Assembly (NCBI GenBank): GCA_023079485.1
Contig: CM041085.1
Span: 91,585,115 to 91,649,114, forward strand
From: Archilochus colubris
Taxonomy: Eukaryota; Chordata; Aves; Apodiformes; Trochilidae
Reading direction: 5' to 3'
DNA length: 64,000 nucleotides
Shown here: positions 13,401 to 28,400 of the stretch, one piece after another
Layout of the letters: the number at the start of each line of letters is the position of its first letter
Position numbering within the stretch: the first letter of the stretch is position 1
Translations under genes and position numbers: made by a program
Notes under the pieces: model-generated
Database searches by the model: none
What the model was told of the DNA's origin: nothing
Seen by the model: only the letters and a program-made list of their open reading frames with translations

Positions 13401-16400
13401 ATTAAAGAAGATGTCAAAAAGCGAGCACTGGCACTGGATGAAGCCATTTCTCAGTGTACCCAGGTATTAATTTAAGTTTAAAATGTAATGGGATTCATTC
13501 AAATGGAAGGATTCACAGACATTGTCACTTACAAATACATATACATATAGATACGTCTCAAGATCAAACTGCTCTTTTATCTGCATTTTTCAACCTAATC
13601 ACCCGTGAATGGTCAAATCACTGCTTAGGGCATTCGTTTTTCTATTTCTCAATAGGTTATAATTTCATGTATCACTTAAGATTATGTTACAGTTGAAGAA
13701 TGTTATTGCTTCTTAATTACAAAGTGAAGAAAAAAAGAACATTTGGTCTAAAAGTGTGGGATTTTATTTTCAAATTATTCCATTTCCTCTTGCTGGTCTG
13801 TTACTAACTGATTATTTGCTTGTATATGGATAAAAAAGTTGATCACTAAACTTGAGTATAGTTATATCTCAGACTTGGCAGCTTTAGTTACAGTGTGTTA
13901 ACAAGGGAACTAGAGGATAGTTTGGCACTGATAATAGCATTTGATCTTTGCAGCAGACCTACAAGAACTTAACATAACATAAGCTTGAACTCTTAAGTAA
14001 AAGTGTTGCGAGAAAAGTTAGACCTCATAAAATGCCATCATAAGCATAAAATTCAGATCAAATCCATGAAACCTGTGTATCTTAGGTTCATCAGCCTATG
14101 CAATGAACCTTGATAGGAGTGTTTTTAGGTATCACACTCTAGAGACTTAAGGTTTTTGTCATTAAATTAAAACTGAAATTTTTTTACCTAACCCCAAATT
14201 CAGAAAAAAAACTTAAAACCATGTATATGAGCCCATACAAAAACCTGAATTAAAGAATTCCTTCTAAACAACTGCTATAGGAAATTTCCCATTTTCTCTG
14301 TTTCCTGAAAATTAAATACTATATTCTTCTTGGGACTAACATACTAAATACAGAAATAGACTGTAAAGCTCTCATGATTCTAAATAACTTTTGTCATAGG
14401 TCATTGTACTTAAGTCAGATTCCTAGTCCCTGCAGAATGAGTTTAAGAAGCTAAGGAAAAAAGTGAACTTGGGTATCATCCTGCTTTTGAACTGCTTATA
14501 AATGTTTTATTATAACTAAGTCATCCTAAACACTTTCTTTATTCCTACCTCTGAAAGATGCCTCATTACTTAGATTCAGTATTTAGCATAAATGCTTAGT
14601 CCTCCCCATGTTTGGAACTGCACATTTGAAAACCAAGATATTTATCTAGCATTTGAGTCCTGGCTTTGTATGTGATAGACATTAACACGTTGTACTGGTT
14701 AAGTACAGAAAGCAAGAGTAAAAATGCATTCTTTGGTAACAGCTAGAATATAATAAGATGTTGGGAAAATAATTACATATGCAATCCTTTAAGGTTCATT
14801 TTATATACATAAATGTATATGCAGATGACAAAGCAAAACACTCTAACACCCAGAATGTAATTTTATATAATCTACTTTTTTTGTTATTAAGATACATAAA
14901 TATATATATTATCATGACTCTGTACATGATGGCTAGATCAGTGTTTGTCTAGACAGTCTAGGAAGGTTAATTATTTAACTCTTCAGGTTTTAAATTATAT
15001 TAAATTGCATTATGTATCAAAGGCTGGACAGAATGAGAAGTTGTAATTACTTGCATTTTCTTCCTTTTAAGTTCTAAAACACCTTGTCTCATTCATTAAA
15101 ACACTGAATGCACTGATAATTTTAAAATATAGTATATATGACCTAAAATTACATGTGAATTTTGCCGATTTAATTTCAGGTTTTTTTACTTTTGTACACA
15201 AATATTTTTTTTCAGAAGTCTTGAATATGGGAATGCTACCTATCTTTCATAACACATTTTGCTGTTTTTTATGATATTCATGCTTCTAACAAAAACACTT
15301 GAGTCCATAACATTAGTCACAGTCTCTGATTTGAAGTGGGTAGTATGGTGGGAAAATGTAATTATATTTTTATTGCCTATATACCTTTGAATAGAAAGGA
15401 TGTAACTATTTCTTCACATAAGGTAATCTTGTTTTGCTGTGCTCTTTCTAACACCTTGCCCAAGTATAGTCAAGAGTGCTTTTGTAGATCCTGGGGGACC
15501 ATTAATTGTACCCACAATTTCTTAACTTCTGCAATTTGAAAGGGACATGATGATGAGACAGTTTTAGGAATCTCTGTGGGTCCAAAAACATATAGTAAAC
15601 TCGGACCCATACTGAAGGATGAACCATATAAACATAGCTGTAATTTAGTTTCTGGGCACCTATCTGGGCTCAGTCAAAGTAGGGTGAAAATAATACACAC
15701 TGTTGTGTGCTTTTAGTTGCAGCAAGTGACATACCTTTACTGCACTAACAAGCATCACCTAGTAATAACAAATGTCTTTGTGAATCATAGACTGGTTTGG
15801 GTTAACCTGACATATCGCATCTTAATCAGTTGTTATACGCCTTATGTTAATCCTGATAGGAAAATGTATGCATTTAATATTGAGGTAAATATCTTTTTAA
15901 AATAATGACACCAGAAAAACATGGCTCTCCAAAATAAGGTGCAAATTACAGTATGAATTACATAGGAGTACATGCAGGTATCTTCATATGGAATGCCTCA
16001 TGACTGAACTTGGGCTTTATATTAAGTCTTTAATCTAGAGGAAGTACCATTTTGCAAGGCCATTTTTGTAATTTAGACATTAAAAGAGAGGAAGAATCAC
16101 AAAGACATTATTGCAAATTGCACATACATATGTTGGATAGTGATATTAAATATGTTTATTTTAAAGTACCTTTTTCCAAGACAATGCCAGATTTCATTTT
16201 TTCAGCTACTTTTTTCTAATTTCTCTGCCACTTCTTTCTGTCCTTTGCAATTCTTCCAGTTTCATGACAAGATAGATCCAACTCTTGAGAGTCTGAAACG
16301 CATAGTTGAACGTCTGAGGCAGCCACCTTCCATCTCAGCAGAAGTTGAGAAGATAAAAGAGCAAATCAGTGAAAATAAGAATGTGTCAGTGGATCTGGAA

Positions 16401-19400
16401 AAACTTCAGCCAGTGTATGAGACACTTAAACAGAGAGGGGAGGAAATGATTGCTCGCTCAGAAGGAGCTGATAAGGACATATCTGCTAAAGGTAGTAGAT
16501 TGCAGAAAGTTTCGTGTAGTGGAAGAGCAGCAAGCTGCAGCATAGAAAACTATTCATTTCTGATGACCACTAATTTGGGGGTTGTGTTCTCATGGAGAAG
16601 CTGCTGCAGATTTTTATAAAAGTAAAGCATTCATTTAAAATAATTCATCCTGGATATAATCTTTGTTTTGTTTTTAATGGCCATGTTGGTTGTTTCCACT
16701 TAACATAATAAAGAGTCCTGTAAAGAAACAATTTTACTGTCTAAATTTTAAAATGTACACATATGTTTCTGCTGTAGAACTGTAGTTAGATTTATGGCTG
16801 AGAATTGTTTGCCAAGGTAGTAATCTAGTTCCTTTGTTGTTTAGCTGTTCAAGAGAAACTGGACCAAATGGTCCTTATTTGGGAAGACATCCAGACCTTG
16901 ACTGAGGAAAGGGAAGCCAAATTGTTGGACGTAATGGAACTAGCTGAAAAGTTCTGGTGTGATCACATGGCTCTTGTAGCTACTATTAAAGATACTCAGG
17001 ACTTCATTCGAGAACTGGAAGGACCTGGAGTTGACCCATCTGTAGTCAAGCAACAGCAAGAAGCTGCTGAGGTCAGTAGAAGGTCTTTTGATGTCTTGAA
17101 GCAGTTTATTTACAGTAGGCAGAGAAAATACAGAATTACTATGAAATACCACATGATAAAATTGTTTTTTTAGAGACCTAAGGGGATAATTTTTTAGAAA
17201 TTTACTTTAATTGTATCTCAAGAGCCTATGGTAAATAGCATATATCAGTGCTTAATTGCAATGAGCATGCAACAGGCATGCAACATGTCTGTCATTATAT
17301 TTACATATCTGTTTACAAACATAGATATAATAAGCATGTCACTCAGACTTTTAAGTTATACATACTTTAGATTCCCTGAGTAATACGTAATATCTAAATG
17401 AAAGGTATACAGATATATTATGCTCTAAGCCTGTAATTATTTATGCTGATAGTTAAAGATTTGAAGGTTGAATGATAACCTCTGAAAAAGAAAACACTCT
17501 GATCAAAGAAACCTAATTTAAAACTTCCAAGGATTTTTTTTCCCCTCTCATGCAAAAATGAAATCAGAGGCCATTGTAATTTTGACTGATGTCAGTTTAT
17601 GTAACCCTGACACTGCAAATGGTTGCTTATATTTTAAGCATCCAGTTCTTAACCCTAGTGACCTTAAAGGAAATAAAGGTCAAATCATGCCATGTTCACC
17701 TTGAAAACAAGCTGCACATAGGTTATTAAGTTTAGTATTAGCAGTTTGGATTTTTTCCTCCTTGTAGGCTGTTAAAGAAGAAATTGATGGACTTCAAGAA
17801 GAACTAGAAACAGTTGTGAGCCTTGGCTCTGAACTTAGAGCTGCTTGTGGAGAGCCAGACAAACCTATTGTCAACAAGAGTATAGATGAGGTATGGGAAA
17901 TGCAGATGCTTCAATCTGTTGTTAAATGTTTGTTCATCTGAAATTGGTATATCCTGCCCCACCCTCAACAAATTTTGAAAATAAAAATTTTATGGCCAAC
18001 GTAGGGTATTCCTGAAGCCTTTGTATTAAAGTATGGTTTGCTTTTCAGGTAGTCTTGACTGGGATTAAATTAGAATATACAGACAATTTTATTCTATTGA
18101 TTTACAGATTAAATATTTAATTAAAGGCAAAGCCTTTTGTAAAAATACTTGCTGATTAATACAATAGATGGCTACATTTTAAGTAATACTGGAATAAATT
18201 TCATATATATATGGTGTATGCCATGTGAGACATCTTCACTGTGACAATCCTGTTAAAGTGACTACAGTGTACTTTTAATTTCTCTAATGTTCAGTGGTAT
18301 ACATTTCTTTTAAGACAACTATTTTATAATGATGTATCTCCAAATGGTTTAATAACAGTATTTCCCACATTAGCTATAACCCTATGTTAACAGAAATATT
18401 CAATAATGAGTATTAAAGTTTATAACTTTCCTAATCCAAAACTTCCTGTGTATTCTGAAGCAAGCCAACTGCATCAACAGGAAGAACACAGGTGTGGATG
18501 AGAAATCAATATGAGCTATAAATGCTTAGTTTATTGGTATTGATCAGTGAATAGTTAATGAATGCACATTATAAAACAGTGAATTTCTTTTAGATATTGG
18601 AGTAAATTGCATTTGTTTGCAGCTGAATTCTGCTTGGGATGCCTTAAACAAAACATGGAAAGAACGGGTGGATAAGCTTGTTGAAGCTATGCAGGCAGCT
18701 GTTCAATATCAAGATGGGTTGCAGGTAAGCTGGAGTCATACACTTAAGCTTGTCTTGGACCAATAAGAGTTAATGTGGCTGTAGTAAAAAAATGTCATGT
18801 GATTGAGTAGGTGATAAGTAACATATCACTTTGATTATGGTGACTGTTTTCTTCAGTAGACACATGCTTTCTCAGGGTTGGTTGAGTTGTAGGGTTTTAC
18901 ATTAAATAACTCTATGAGTTGTTTTCTTAGGTTCATAGGTCGCACTATGTTTTGATTTGAAATTAATGCCCTCTTTTTTAATGAAAAGATCAGAGGTTTT
19001 TTGGTACCTGACAAATTCATAGTAATTCTACTCACATTTTCTTGTGGTAGACAGCACTTACATATGATAGGCAAGTTGAATTTGTGACACATCTACATGA
19101 TCTGAAAGGAACAGAAAACAGGCCCATATACTCACTTGCTGCTATTCTCTTTCAGTAGAGAACAGCAAAAGAATTTTTTCCCCATCTTTTTTAAAGTCAA
19201 ATATTTAAGTTTAAATATTTTAAGCAAGACATAATATAATATTGTGGGACCGTTATGCAGATTCTTAGTATAATTTATCCATTTACAATACTTTACAAGA
19301 TGATTCACTTTTTAAATCTGTAGGTAGATTTTTCAGCCTTTTTTTGGGGAGCTTTATGTGCTATTATTGAGTGGCATGCCTCACATCCTTTGTCAGTGAG

Positions 19401-22400
19401 TGGCTAGAAGATTAAAACATTTTAAAAGATTCCACACATGGTCAGGTTTTGCAAACCTCTTTTTTTGCTCAGTGGAATTACTGTCTCTTTTGGTTCATTA
19501 GCTCCTTAAAATTAGAGTTTCACATGACATTGAGGGCACTTGCTTGTTCATCACCAATCAAGCAGCAGAGCATTCCTTAATAATAGTGCAATGTGCTTTT
19601 TCTGCAGTGCACTGTCACCATCTTTTTCTCCAGGTTCTTTTATGTTCATACTGCACAGAGCTTGACTTGTAGGGTTAAATTAGAAACATTGCTTTGTATT
19701 TCCTGTGGCTGTGCACTGTATATCCTACAAGCTTGTTACTTTGAAAAACTATATTTAAATGCTTTCTTATGTTGATTTCAATAGACAATATGAAAAGTAT
19801 TGTTGGCAGAATGTTAGCTGCAGTTTCCTCATCCTGTTGAGCTTGTTGGGGCTAGTTCTTTTAGCTTTTAGCTCTGTGGCAGTGGGCAGCTCTTAAGTCT
19901 TTCATCATAATGAATCACAGATAATGAGCAAGAGGAAAAGGACCTAGCAGGTGTTTTTCCCCCTGTGCAATTAGCCAGATTGATATAGCTATCCTTAATC
20001 TGTAAGTGGAGTATTCTTGAGGTTGTTCTGCTTTATATCAGGAGCAAAAGAAGTGCCCTCAAAGCCTCAGAACTGGGGAGACATTATTTGTTTATAACTG
20101 TATTATCCTACAGAGATTCATTAAAGCTCAGTTATGGCCCTTCACTATGTAATACACACTGAAATGAGTCATGTTCTGTGCTCCTTACACAGATGACATT
20201 ATTCTTCATAGAGTCACAGAATGGTTTGGGTTGGAAGGGGCCTTGAAGACCACCTAGTTCTAACCCCCCTGCATGGGCTGGGACTCCTCCCACTAGACAA
20301 GGTTGCTCAAAGCCCCATCCAGCCTGGCAGAGTAGGAGAATCCACAGCCACCCTGGGAAGCTTCTGCCAGTGTTGTCAGTTTGTTTGCAATCATAATTTA
20401 AAGTGTGTTGCCATTCGAGTACCCCCTTTTGTCTTTGCTCCAAAGGATTGCAGAACTGAGTTTGTCTTTTATTTACCTTCAGGGTATTCATAAAATTTGC
20501 TGATTTTACTCAAGTAGAGTAGCAGAATATCACTGCTAACAGAAGTTCATTCTTGCATCATGTACATTCTTGTAACCATTACATGGAATACTTTAGTTAA
20601 TATTTAATCCATTGCCAAGAAACCTAGTTTTTACTGAAGAAAACTCTTTTCTCTCAAAGCGCACAGCAATACTGTTCTCAGAAATAAAAAAATAATAATC
20701 TGATATTTTATTTGATACAGCTTGCAAATATGACACTATTTCTCTGATTAAATTTCATTTCACATGGGGTTTTTTAGGCAATATTTGACTGGGTAGACAT
20801 TGCTGGCAGCAAGTTAGCGTCCATGTCCCCAGTTGGAACAGATCTGGAGACAGTGAAGCAACAAACTGAGGAACTTAAGGTATGAATAGCAATTTATTTC
20901 ACTTATACTTTCTACATTTTTCTTTGGTGTTGAGTAATTTTCTGTATTTTTGAAGAGAAAAAAAATAGTATTTTCAATTTCTGGTAAGAAAGAATCTGTA
21001 AGCAATTTTTCATATAATATTTCATTGCAAACTATTAATTTTAAAATCTGTTCCAAATTTTGGTGACAATACTTGGGGTTTTTTTGTGAGTACACTCTGA
21101 TGTCCCAGAAATAATTGTAGGGAAATGCTTGTAGCAATCTGTGACTGTGGATACACCTCATGTTGGTAGGCTGTTATGCTACATATGAAAAACAAGATGA
21201 ACAATGATCAGAGAATGTCCTTGGTTTTGTTACCCACTTGTACTGTTTTGGCTGTGGACAGATTGCTTGATCTATGTTATGATGTAACTTCAAATGAACT
21301 CTAATCTTTGACTGTTCAAAATGATACACACAGGGAAGTTGTGGTCAGACTGCACATTGCATGTACAAAATAAGATGTTCTAAAAAAATTGCTTTTAGCT
21401 CTTTTGAAGAGTTAATTCTATTTGGAGTTTAAAGTATTGTATTATCACAAGAGCAAGAATACTCATTATAAATTCTGCCTTTTTTACAGACCAGGGAGAT
21501 CACTGGAGTATACTTTCCTACTAGGCATCTTTATCATCCTTTGGTCACAGTTAGCAATATCTGCTAAAATAGTAAGACAGTGTTGCTAATTTTCAGTTAG
21601 CTGGGATTGTCTGGATTAGCATTTTGACCCTGGAAAACAATCCTTCAAGTTTATGAAAGTTGACAGTGCTGCATCAATGTTGTACATGACTGCTGTACTA
21701 TGCAATATTTCAATGTATGATTTCAATAATAGAATTACTTGTGATATGTTTATTTGTATTCTTTTTTTTTATTTCCATAGCAATTTAAGACGGAGGCTTA
21801 TCAGCAGCAGATAGAAATGGAAAGACTGAACCATCAGGCAGAGCTATTGCTGAAGAAGGTAACAGAGGAGAGTGACAAGCACACAGTTCAAGATCCTCTC
21901 TCCGAGCTCAGGCTAATGTGGGACAGCCTAGAAGAAAAAATTATAAATAGACAGGTAAATAAACTTGAAATTGGGGGATTTTTTTAAAGCTTGGATTTTT
22001 GAGAAAAGCTTTTTATTAGGCATGGTATTTGTAGCAATTTACAAATTCCTTTGGGCTTGGAAATTCAAAACTACATATAGTAGAAGTTGAATTTTACAAT
22101 TTATTGAGTTGTTTTTATGGTTTTTAAACCTTTAGAAGTATTTTTTTGTCAATTCCTCCCTCAACAGTGTCATATTGAATCATTATTATTTCATTTTGGT
22201 TACTTGATGACATCTTAAGTAGCAGCTGAAAACATGTTTATATGTGCAAAAAGGAATATTAGCTGCTGAACTGAGCATTAAAAAAACAGACCAAAAAATA
22301 ACCCCCCAACTAAATTTTAAACTGCTTCATTGCTCTTTCCTTAGATAATCAAAATGAAAGAGAGGTTTAGAGATGTAGTGCTTTGAAGTGCATTTTTTTC

Positions 22401-25400
22401 TAAATTGAATCATTTCACAACTAATAAAAGGTTTTGAAATGATCATTCACCAAATGGCTTTTATATTGAAATTATGTTTTAAGTGATGGAAAACTACTGT
22501 CATATCTCTGATGAGAGAACTTTCAAACTTAACTCTGCGCTGTCTACACGAGATCTTCAAAGATCAGAAATTTAAGCCTGGAATATAAGGCTTTACAGGC
22601 AAATTGATAACTCTGCTCTAACTAGAAAGCATTTGCTTGTGTTGGATAACTGTTTCTCCCTGGGTTTTATGACATCATATGCATGGACTTCACTCTGGAT
22701 TATGGTGACTAATGGTAATATAAGCCAATTCAATAGTACTATGAGACCTTTTTATTGTTAATTTTTTTTTTTACTATAGCACAAGCTGGAAGGTGCCTTG
22801 TTGGCCTTGGGGCAGTTCCAGCATGCTCTGGATGAGTTACTGACGTGGCTGACGCATACAGAAGACTTGCTGAATGAACAGAAACCTGTGGGTGGAGACC
22901 CCAAGGCTATTGAAATTGAACTTGCCAAACATCATGTATGTAATTATAATGAATATTAACTGAAATGTTCTTTTGATGTTTATCTTAGTGATGAATCTTG
23001 TAGTAAAACTTCGCCCTAGATAAGTAATTCTCTATAGAGATTTTCAAGATGAAGATTATAGCTGAAATGCAGGCTTGGAATAACTAGTATCTTTCCTCTT
23101 ACATATTCCTTCCTTCCTTGCATATGCCATGCAAATGCAGAGTTTTTATAAAAAAAAAAAAAAATCAGCTCACCGTAGTCTCCACCTTTACTAACCTTAA
23201 TTTCACCAGAGAAATTAAAAGTTGCTGAACCTACCACTCTTCCTGAAGCAATAAACTCCTTGAATAGTTCTGTTTAGGCCAGGTCTCACAAATGCACATG
23301 GCAATTGCACAGCTTTTCATTCTTGCTTCTTCCTTCTCACAAAGTAATGATTTACTGTTTTGCATTCTGCAAAATCGTATCTCATTTTGGATCCAACTAA
23401 TACAAAGAATGTGTCTGTGAAAATCTCAGCAAACTTCAAGGGTATCCATAACCCCTTCTTTTTCTCTATGCTACATACAATATAGGATTAATTTTTAAAT
23501 ATTTCTTTTAGTATTTTTACTGATTATTGTGACCTCGGAGCCCATGGAAAAATGCTTTCATTGTGTCTTTATTTGGAAATTTACCTTCTACGAGCAAGAG
23601 GTCTCTGTCTCTGACTCAATGTTCATGATGATGCTTTCTTTCTGAGCCTGCAGATTTCAAACTAATCACAGAAGTCCTCTCCTTTTCTTTAAATCTGCCA
23701 TTTAATTTTTGCCCTGTATATTGTGTGCAAAATAATCAGTGTCCATTCTGGATTTAGAGAGCATTGATTGAAATTGACAGTACACAGATAATGAAGGCAT
23801 TTTGTGGTAATGTACTAAACAGTTTCTGAAGCCTTTGGTGGGGTCAGTTGGAACTTGAGCAGACTAAAGCTCTCTACATGTCCTGTGTGATTACTGTTAG
23901 AAACAGACCCATTAAAAAAAAAAAAAAAAAAAGAAAGCAAAAAAAATTACAAATTCAGCCTTCACTCCATGAACCTTTTAAATTCTTATCAAAGGAAAGT
24001 GTTTTACTACTGAAGAAGCATCCAGACATCGTTTGTGACTTCATTTACCTCTAGTGCTGTAGGAGTTCAGCAAACATATGAATGAATCTACTTCCTTTTT
24101 ATAAAACAGAGTTTATAGGTTAGAAAGTTCACACAGTAGTGCATCCTGTGGTAGCCTGGAAAAACATCCATCTCTTTAATAACTTTGGAAAGAATAGACC
24201 TTCTTAGTGAGCCTCAACAGGAAGGAAGGTGTAAGATTCATCTGCTTCTGTGAATATCCCATTTTTTTCACCGTGTTAGGAAATTCATTAATATCTTCCA
24301 GTGCTAAGCCTACAAGAATGAAAGCAAATGTGTATACATTTTTATATACAAGGGCTACTTGTGATCTGCTCTTTCATTGGGTGCTTTGTATATTTTATAT
24401 AAAAGTTACTTTATGTTTAGATTCATATTTCCATATGCTGCTAGCATTTTGAGGGAGGTGAGCTTGAACCAGACCACATGGAAGACAGCAGTCATGACCT
24501 TACATTTCTTAGATGAGATTTACCATGATCTTCCTAACCATTTTGCATATTATCTTTTTCTGTTCTTTATTTCTGGTCTTTTAAAGCTTTTTTGGTTTTT
24601 TGTTTTTTTTTTTTTTTCCTATACCTTCAGGAAGAAATATCAGAATGAATATATAATTTTTTCCATGATATAAAAATAAAATGTAGCATTTTGACAGAAT
24701 TCTCTGTTACTGCTTTTCAATTAATAGACTTGAGTTATTGGCTTTATTTGCTAGTATCTGTGATGATGTTAAAGTGTTACCTTGTCACTGAACTAGAACT
24801 AGCTCAATCACTGTAAATGCCTTCATTCAATAACTTAACTTGACCATCATACATACTGTGTTACAATTGTAGGTGCTGCAAAATGATGTTTTAGCTCATC
24901 AGTCTACAGTGGAAGCAGTTAAGAAAGCAGGAAATGACCTGATTGAATCAAGTGCTGTTGAAGAAGCAAGTAATTTACAGAGCAAGTTGGAACTTCTGAA
25001 TCAGCGCTGGCAAAACGTGTTGGAAAAAACAGAACAAAGGAAACAACAGCTGGATAGTGCCTTGATCCAGGTGAACAGGAAATGGTCAAATAAAAAGAAA
25101 ACTCAGAAAAAGTGTCATTCTACATGAAATACGTAGATACATGTATTAGAAGTTTGCCTAAATTAAAACCATAAAACTCCTGATTTTGGAGAAAGTTTGA
25201 GTCCAGCCATATCTTTCAGCTGGACACTGTATTTTATAGTGCTGAATCAAGACTTCAGCTTTTGGCCTACATATTTTAACAGGGTTACATGTATGGGGTT
25301 ATATATGCCTACATATATACATATGCCTACACATAGATATGCCTACATATATACAGGGTTATATATGCCTATAAAGGCATATATAGGGAAAACATTGATC

Positions 25401-28400
25401 TCACAGTTGCTCAATTAGCCTTTTTTAAAGATTTCCATGGTTTTTGTTTTTATCTTTAGATTTTATTGAACTAGTTTTGTTTTGGTTTTTTTCCTTTCAT
25501 TTTCAAATATCTGATTTCAAATATACTGTTGCCAGTATCTGAGCTAGTATTAGAATGGAGAACATTCCAATAAGCTCTAAAATGATATGGTATAATTCAG
25601 GCCCAAGGTTTCCATGGTGAAGTTGAAGATATGCAGCAATGGCTGACAGACACTGAACGTCAGCTGTTGGCATCAAAACCTGTTGGAGGCTTACCAGAAA
25701 CAGCAAGAGAGCAGCTTAATACCCATATGGTAAGTATCAGTATTAGCATGCTTTGCAAATTGCATTTCTGGACTAACTATCTTTCAAGAGTGTTTATGGT
25801 AAATACCTCAGAGCATGTTCTATATATCACAATGTCTGTACTGTATCTTGAAAAATTTTAATAGCCTTCAAAACAACACTGTTATTTTCAGTGTAGGAAA
25901 AGTGGTCACTTGGGAGATGCCCAAAGCTGAGCCGTTAATAGTGCTGGGACAGAAATAAGAGAACTTTTGCACCCTTATTCTCAGAAAGAAAAAACTCAAA
26001 GTGTTTGAAGATTTTTCAGTGATTCCTATTCTTCTTTTCCTTCTCTCCCTATAACTACCTTTATGCTTTTTCTAAGATAAGAAAATGAATCTAAAACTGA
26101 GGCATATTAAGTAGACCTTGAATTAAGAGTCTCAGTCCTTTATGCTCTATCTAACCAAAGCTGACATTGTCATCATTAGCACAGATGTAATAAAGACTGC
26201 TGGCTCATATTAATTAGAAATTAACTAATTGCTTTCATTAGAAATGGCAAGCTGATCAGAATGCCCAAATTATTACCTTCCTTCCTCTTTAAGAAACATA
26301 GATTTCTCCATCTGTAGAACCACAGAACTTAAAAAAGGCACTTAAACTTGATCTCTTGACCTCAAAAGAAGGTGGTTCATAGTGCTCCATTTGTGTAAAG
26401 TGATGCTGTGCTGTTAGACCAGGATATAAGCCCAAATGCAGTGATCTAAACTCCTAACCTCCTGGCTCAGATGGAAGAGTGATATTTACTGAACTGTCCT
26501 TGAACTCCAGAGTGCAGGACACAGTTTCCATTAGAATGCTTCATTTTCATAGCTTAAGAAGTCAGATGTTATTTTTGAATTATGCTAGCTGTCACTGCCC
26601 ACTAAGGTGGGCCTTTTTTTGTGTTTTTTCAACTATTTTTGAGAAGGAAAATAACTTAGTTTTAAAATCAGTTATGACAGGAAACTAGGACAAAACACAG
26701 ATACAGCCTTGAGATTTTGAGTCTCCCCAATGCTTCTCTTTTTGTCCTAAGGAAAAAAAAAAACAAACCCAGCAGCAACCAAGTGCCTTTTTTCCTTTTT
26801 TGTTTGTTGGCTTGGGGGCTTTGTTTTGTTTTTGTTGTTTGTTTCCTTGCTTGTTTTCCTGTGAAGGTGGGCATAAACATTTCATGAGTCAGTGAACTCT
26901 TCCTATTTTTCATACTGGACTTCAAGTGAAATCAGGACCAAAACATATTCCCTAGAAAATTTCAGTGTTTTCTTTCATACTTTCTTTTACAATTTTTTTT
27001 CCTTTGCAAATTTTCTCTATGTTTCACAGTTACAGATCAATTACTTACAGAATCTTTAAGCTGACCATAGTATTATAGTCGGAACAAATGTGAATGTCCC
27101 CCCAGTAATATCTACTTTACGTGTGCAATCATTTCTAACCGTGTATGTCTGTTTTAACAGATTGTTACTCTGGTGGGGGCTATCATATAACTGCAGGCAT
27201 TGACTTGCTAGCCTTTAATTTTCCAACCCCTAAAAAACAGGACAATTTCGATTTAGTTAAACCTTGGCTTATCTGTGCAGATACTCTTTTTTTATTATTA
27301 TTATTTTTATTATGGCAGCTGAAATTTTGAGGCTGCTTGCCATGTTGAGTACTATTTACTCTAAGTTACAAATTCAAACTAAGTGATACAAATTACATTA
27401 ATTTGTTATGTGTAGCTGAAGGAGAAACTTTTGCACTGTGTTTTGGTTTGTTTCTTATTGAAAATAATGTTATAAACCATCATCTTGAGCGTGAGGTCTG
27501 TTTCTACAGAAATGAACAGAAGAGCTCTTAACCAGGATCAGGTCACAACCAGTTGAAATTGGGCAGCATTTCCAGCTAAGGTGGGAAGGCAAAAGATATA
27601 AAGAGACATTACAGGACACCAGCAAGAAAAGGGCTTAAAAAGAGGCCTCTTTGGCTGAGTGCTGCTCAGATCATGCCTGTGTATTGCTTAAAATAATAAT
27701 TCTTCACATTTCCTCCTTTAAAAAACCCATAATTGTTCCTGTCCTCGAGAGTATGACTGTACTGGAGAGGTGAGCACTCTGATGAGCCCGTCTTGTGAAG
27801 GGTTCTTGTGCTGAAGTAAAATTAGATGCTTTGGGGAGTTATGGAAACAGAAGTATAATAGGGAAGTTGGAAGGGTAGGAGGAAGCAGGCTAGATGTCAC
27901 CTCTTTTCATAGTCCTCAGAAAGAAAGCAAGGAAGCTTTCTGTCCTGTTAAAATCTTAGCTCATGGTTGAACCTCCATCCCATTTTGCAATTCTCTGTGT
28001 TCAAGAATAACCCTGTGCACAGTATCCCCCAGCCCAAAGAAAATGAGTTTGGGCTCTAGTCCTGGGAATCAGAGGAAAAAGTTCTTTTCCTCCTAATCAC
28101 AAGCCACTTGTGATTAAGACAAGCTCATCTGTTGGAGGATACTACTCATTGGAGAGTCTGCAGTAACTTCATTGGTACATTTTGAATGGTCTGTTACTAA
28201 TATTGAACATGTCACTTTTAGTCAGAGAGATGTGTGGGAGCACTCAGTCTCTTGGTACCTCATCTTTTTAATATAATTAAAACAAATAATTAGTAGACTA
28301 GTTAGCATGTAAAACAGTTGCTACCATTATTCTTCCACCATTCTTTGTATGTACAAAATATCTTCAGTGCCTCTTGCCTAGTGCGGGAAGTAAGATGGAC

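Noticed and set aside
20132..20493. Open frames on both strands (119 and 90 codons)
   Set aside because: They run through the CR1 fragment; both are products of the repeat sequence.
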